A stretch of 8,070 nt of DNA from Kiritimatiellia bacterium (GTDB lineage Bacteria > Verrucomicrobiota > Kiritimatiellia > RFP12 > UBA1067): contig JAGOBZ010000133.1 in the NCBI GenBank assembly GCA_017999015.1, forward strand, positions 1 to 8,070. Reading direction: 5' to 3'. How positions within the stretch are numbered: the first letter of the stretch is position 1; the number at the start of each line of letters is the position of its first letter. The notes beneath the pieces were generated by a model. That model saw nothing but the letters and a program-made list of their open reading frames with translations. It was not told where the DNA came from and made no database searches. The position numbers and the translations under genes are program-made. This document shows, piece after piece, positions 5,884-8,070 of this stretch.

Positions 5884-7788
5884 ATGCCCTGTAAGAAAAC
5901 CGACAAATGCGCGTGTAAGACGACGGCAACGAAGCCCGCCGCCCGAGCGGCCGCAGCTAAACTCCCCACCCAGCACGAAGAGCTGCTTGCCTGGGTGAAG
6001 GATTTTGCCAAGCTGGCCCAGCCCAAGGAGATCTACTGGTGTGACGGCTCCAAGAAAGAGTACAACACGATTTGCGAGGGCATGGTGGCGAGCGGCGCGT
6101 TCGTCAAGCTCAACGCCAAGAAGCGTCCGGGATGCTACCTGGCCCGCTCGCACTGGTCGGATGTGGCGCGCGTCGAAGACCGCACGTACATTTCGACTGC
6201 GACCAAAGAAGATGCCGGCCCGACGAACAACTGGGTTGCTCCGGCCGAATTGAAGAAGACCATGACCGGCCTCTACAAAGGCTGCATGAAGGGCCGCACG
6301 CTGTATGTGATTCCCTTCTCGATGGGGCCGATCGGGTCGCCCATCTCGAAGATCGGCATCGAACTGACCGACTCGCCCTACGTGGTGGTCAACATGCACA
6401 TCATGACCCGCGTCGGCTCCAAGGTGCTGAAGCAGTTGGGTAAGGACGGCGAGTTCATCAAGTGCCTGCACTCGGTCGGCGCGCCGCTGAAGCCGCGTCA
6501 GAAGGATGTGGCTTGGCCGTGTGCCCCGATCGAGAAGAAGTACATCTCGCACTTCCCCGAGACGAGCGAAATCTGGTCGTTCGGTTCGGGTTACGGCGGC
6601 AATGCGCTGCTCGGCAAGAAGTGCCTGGCGCTGCGCATCGCTTCCAGCCTCGCCCGCAAAGAGGGCTGGCTGGCTGAGCACATGCTGATCCTGAAGCTCA
6701 CTTCGCCGGAGAAGAAGGCGTATTACATCGCGGCGGCTTTCCCGAGCGCGTGCGGCAAGACCAATCTCGCCATGATGGAACCGCGCCTCGCGGGCTGGAA
6801 GGTTGAGACGATCGGCGACGATATCGCGTGGATGAAGATCGGCGCAGATGGCCGTCTGTATGCGATCAATCCGGAAAACGGTTTCTTCGGCGTGGCGCCG
6901 GGGACCTCGATGGACAGCAACCCCAACGCTATGCGCACGATCACGAAGAACACGATCTTCACGAACTGCGCGCTCACCGACGATGGCGACATCTGGTGGG
7001 AGGACATGGGCGTTCCGGCGCCGAAGCACGCGATCGACTGGAAGGGCAACGATTGGACGCCCGAGACGGTCGACAAGGACGGCAAGAAGGTCAAGGCCGC
7101 GCACCCGAACGCCCGTTTCACCGCGCCCGCCTCGCAGTGCCCGGTGATCGCCGCCGAGTGGGAAGATCCCGCCGGCGTGCCGATCGATGCCTTCCTGTTC
7201 GGCGGCCGCCGCCCGACCGTGATCCCGCTGGTGAACCAGGCCAAAGACTGGACGCACGCGGTGTTCATGGGATCGGCCGCCGGCTCCGAAACCACCGCCG
7301 CCAACCTCGGCGCGGTCGGCGTGGTCCGCCGCGATCCGATGGCGATGCTGCCGTTCTTCGGCTACAACGCTGCCGACTATCTGTTGCACTGGCTGACCAT
7401 GCCGCTGCGCACGGATGCGGACAAGCTGCCCAAGGTGTTCTTCACGAACTGGTTCCGCAAGGATGAAAAAGGCTTCATGTGGAACGGTTTCGGCGACAAC
7501 GCCCGCGTCTTGAAGTGGGTCTGCGAACGCATCGAAGGTAAAGGCAAGGCGAAGGAGACGCCTATCGGTTTCCTGCCGACGCCCGACGCGATCGACATGA
7601 GCGGTTATGTCGATTCGAAGCGTGACGCGGCCTGCCTGAAGGCGACGATGGAGGCGCTGCTCTCCGTGGATGCCGAAGGCTGGAAGAAGGAGATCGAGGC
7701 GGTCGCCAGTTCTTATGAGCCGTTCGGCAGCCGCATGCCCCACGCGCTCAAAGCCAAGCTGGCTGAAATTAAAGCTGAGCTGAAGTAA
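5884..7788 (+). CDS. pckG: Phosphoenolpyruvate carboxykinase (GTP)
   Basis: Cytoplasmic enzyme converting oxaloacetate and GTP to phosphoenolpyruvate, CO2 and GDP, a control point of gluconeogenesis that can also run in the carboxylating direction. The GTP-type family is clear. Numbering from the ATG at 5884 (634 residues): RPGCYLARS (81-89) with the substrate-binding arginine, NNWVAP (115-120), FSMGPIGSP (145-153), the GGNALLGKKCLALRIAS Mn-site segment (238-254), H266 in WLAEHML, the P-loop FPSACGKTN (286-294) with C290, kinase-2 motif IGDDIAWM (310-317), and FGGRRP (439-444). The ATG at 5884 is preferred because GGAG (5871-5874) lies nine bases upstream; the in-frame ATG at 5869 adds five residues, has no ribosome binding site, and contains that GGAG. 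An N-terminal basic, alanine-rich tail (about 1-28) with cysteines at 3, 9 and 11 precedes the conserved fold. A strong terminator follows. Confidence 0.97.
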   Translation: MPCKKTDKCACKTTATKPAARAAAAKLPTQHEELLAWVKDFAKLAQPKEIYWCDGSKKEYNTICEGMVASGAFVKLNAKKRPGCYLARSHWSDVARVEDRTYISTATKEDAGPTNNWVAPAELKKTMTGLYKGCMKGRTLYVIPFSMGPIGSPISKIGIELTDSPYVVVNMHIMTRVGSKVLKQLGKDGEFIKCLHSVGAPLKPRQKDVAWPCAPIEKKYISHFPETSEIWSFGSGYGGNALLGKKCLALRIASSLARKEGWLAEHMLILKLTSPEKKAYYIAAAFPSACGKTNLAMMEPRLAGWKVETIGDDIAWMKIGADGRLYAINPENGFFGVAPGTSMDSNPNAMRTITKNTIFTNCALTDDGDIWWEDMGVPAPKHAIDWKGNDWTPETVDKDGKKVKAAHPNARFTAPASQCPVIAAEWEDPAGVPIDAFLFGGRRPTVIPLVNQAKDWTHAVFMGSAAGSETTAANLGAVGVVRRDPMAMLPFFGYNAADYLLHWLTMPLRTDADKLPKVFFTNWFRKDEKGFMWNGFGDNARVLKWVCERIEGKGKAKETPIGFLPTPDAIDMSGYVDSKRDAACLKATMEALLSVDAEGWKKEIEAVASSYEPFGSRMPHALKAKLAEIKAELK

Positions 7789-7795
7789 TTCAGCT
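7778..7795 (+). repeat. Inverted repeat enclosing the pckG stop codon
   Basis: AGCTGAA (7778-7784) and TTCAGCT (7789-7795) pair perfectly around GTAA, so the UAA stop (7786-7788) sits in the loop of a potential 7-bp mRNA hairpin, extendable by a G-U pair. It lies 14 bases before the intrinsic terminator stem and may add 3' end stability. No U run follows, so it is not a terminator alone. Confidence 0.45.
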
Positions 7796-7809
7796 TCGCG
7801 CGCTGCATT

Positions 7810-7847
7810 GGGGTGGTCGGGTGAAAACCCGGCCACCCCCGTTTCTT
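7810..7847 (+). terminator. Intrinsic terminator of pckG
   Basis: GGGGTGGTCGGGT (7810-7822) pairs with ACCCGGCCACCCC (7827-7839), a 13-bp stem with one wobble pair, closed by a GAAA tetraloop. It is followed by CGTTTCTT, a short, interrupted U run. It begins 21 bases after the pckG stop and separates that gene from the antiporter gene. The stem is very strong; the poor U run may make termination incomplete. Confidence 0.8.
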
Positions 7848-7872
7848 GCCAAGATACATGTGGTCGTCTCTT

Positions 7873-8070
7873 ATGAAATCAAATGGTTTGTTCCCGGTTG
7901 CAGGGCGGTGTTCTGTTCTGCTGGCGGTTGCCGCGTTCCTGGCGTGTCCGGTTTTCGCATCAGGCGGCGAGTCCGCCGCGCCCTCGCTGACCGGCCGTAT
8001 GTCCACCCTCGTCATTCAGCTCGGCCTGATCTGGTTTGCCGCCCGCCTCGGCAACATGCTGTTTGAAAAG
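7873..8070 (+). CDS. Probable cation:proton antiporter, N-terminal part (runs off the right edge)
   Basis: Sixty-six codons are present, with no stop before the window ends. The first 30 residues look like a signal peptide: a basic start (K2, R12), a hydrophobic core SVLLAVAAFLACPVF (14-28) and a possible cleavage at V-F-A-S (27-30). After a short glycine/serine/alanine linker, STLVIQLGLIWFAARLGNML (44-63) resembles the first transmembrane helix of CPA2-type sodium/proton or potassium/proton exchangers, which typically open with an IQLGLI-x3-AARLG pattern. The product would exchange cations for protons across the inner membrane. The start is uncertain: neither 7873 nor the in-frame ATG at 7858 has a clear ribosome binding site, and M43 (ATG at 7999) would give a conventional antiporter start without a leader. 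Family assignment rests on one helix. Confidence 0.6.
   Translation, partial: MKSNGLFPVAGRCSVLLAVAAFLACPVFASGGESAAPSLTGRMSTLVIQLGLIWFAARLGNMLFEK

Noticed and set aside
5863..7836. Very long open frame (657 codons) on the strand opposite pckG
   Set aside because: It mirrors a strongly conserved enzyme gene in GC-rich DNA, where opposite-strand frames often stay open. Its translation is rich in arginine, histidine and aspartate without recognisable motifs, and it would run through the pckG terminator.

Overview
The window is GC-rich bacterial DNA with short intergenic gaps, Sec-type signal peptides and sigma70-like promoters, so a Gram-negative-type bacterium is likely. A GTP-type PEP carboxykinase, a secreted alkaline phosphatase with a large beta-sandwich-like N-terminal region, and a cation:proton antiporter with its own leader peptide would fit the PVC superphylum (Kiritimatiellota or Verrucomicrobiota). 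That placement is an impression from protein style, not a demonstrated assignment.

Layout. At the left edge (1-31) lies the first ten codons of a minus-strand gene, read from a GTG with a good ribosome binding site and a promoter-like pair upstream. A 305-base divergent intergenic region follows, with a near-perfect 9-bp dyad at 147-165. Then comes a secreted alkaline phosphatase on the plus strand (337-2130). Its end overlaps by 22 bases the end of a convergent minus-strand unit, read right to left: rpsO (ribosomal protein S15), pnp (polynucleotide phosphorylase) and a CPBP-family intramembrane protease gene 20 bases behind pnp. A strong hairpin lies between rpsO and pnp, and a good sigma70-like promoter precedes rpsO. 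A second divergent intergenic region (5509-5883) separates rpsO from pckG (plus strand, GTP-dependent PEP carboxykinase), which ends in an intrinsic terminator. The window closes inside the 5' end of a probable cation:proton antiporter gene.

How the genes work together. rpsO-pnp is a classic translation and RNA-turnover operon, and its internal hairpin and structured leader fit post-transcriptional control. pckG belongs to gluconeogenesis and anaplerosis, the phosphatase to phosphate scavenging in the envelope, and the antiporter to ion and pH homeostasis. Apart from rpsO-pnp they look like independent housekeeping neighbours.

I found no defence locus, CRISPR array, complete mobile element, tRNA or rRNA, and no convincing new multi-gene system. 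The points most worth a second look are the phosphatase's domain fusion and substituted metal-site residue, the structured control elements around rpsO-pnp, the CPBP gene attached to that operon, and the related motifs in the two divergent upstream regions.
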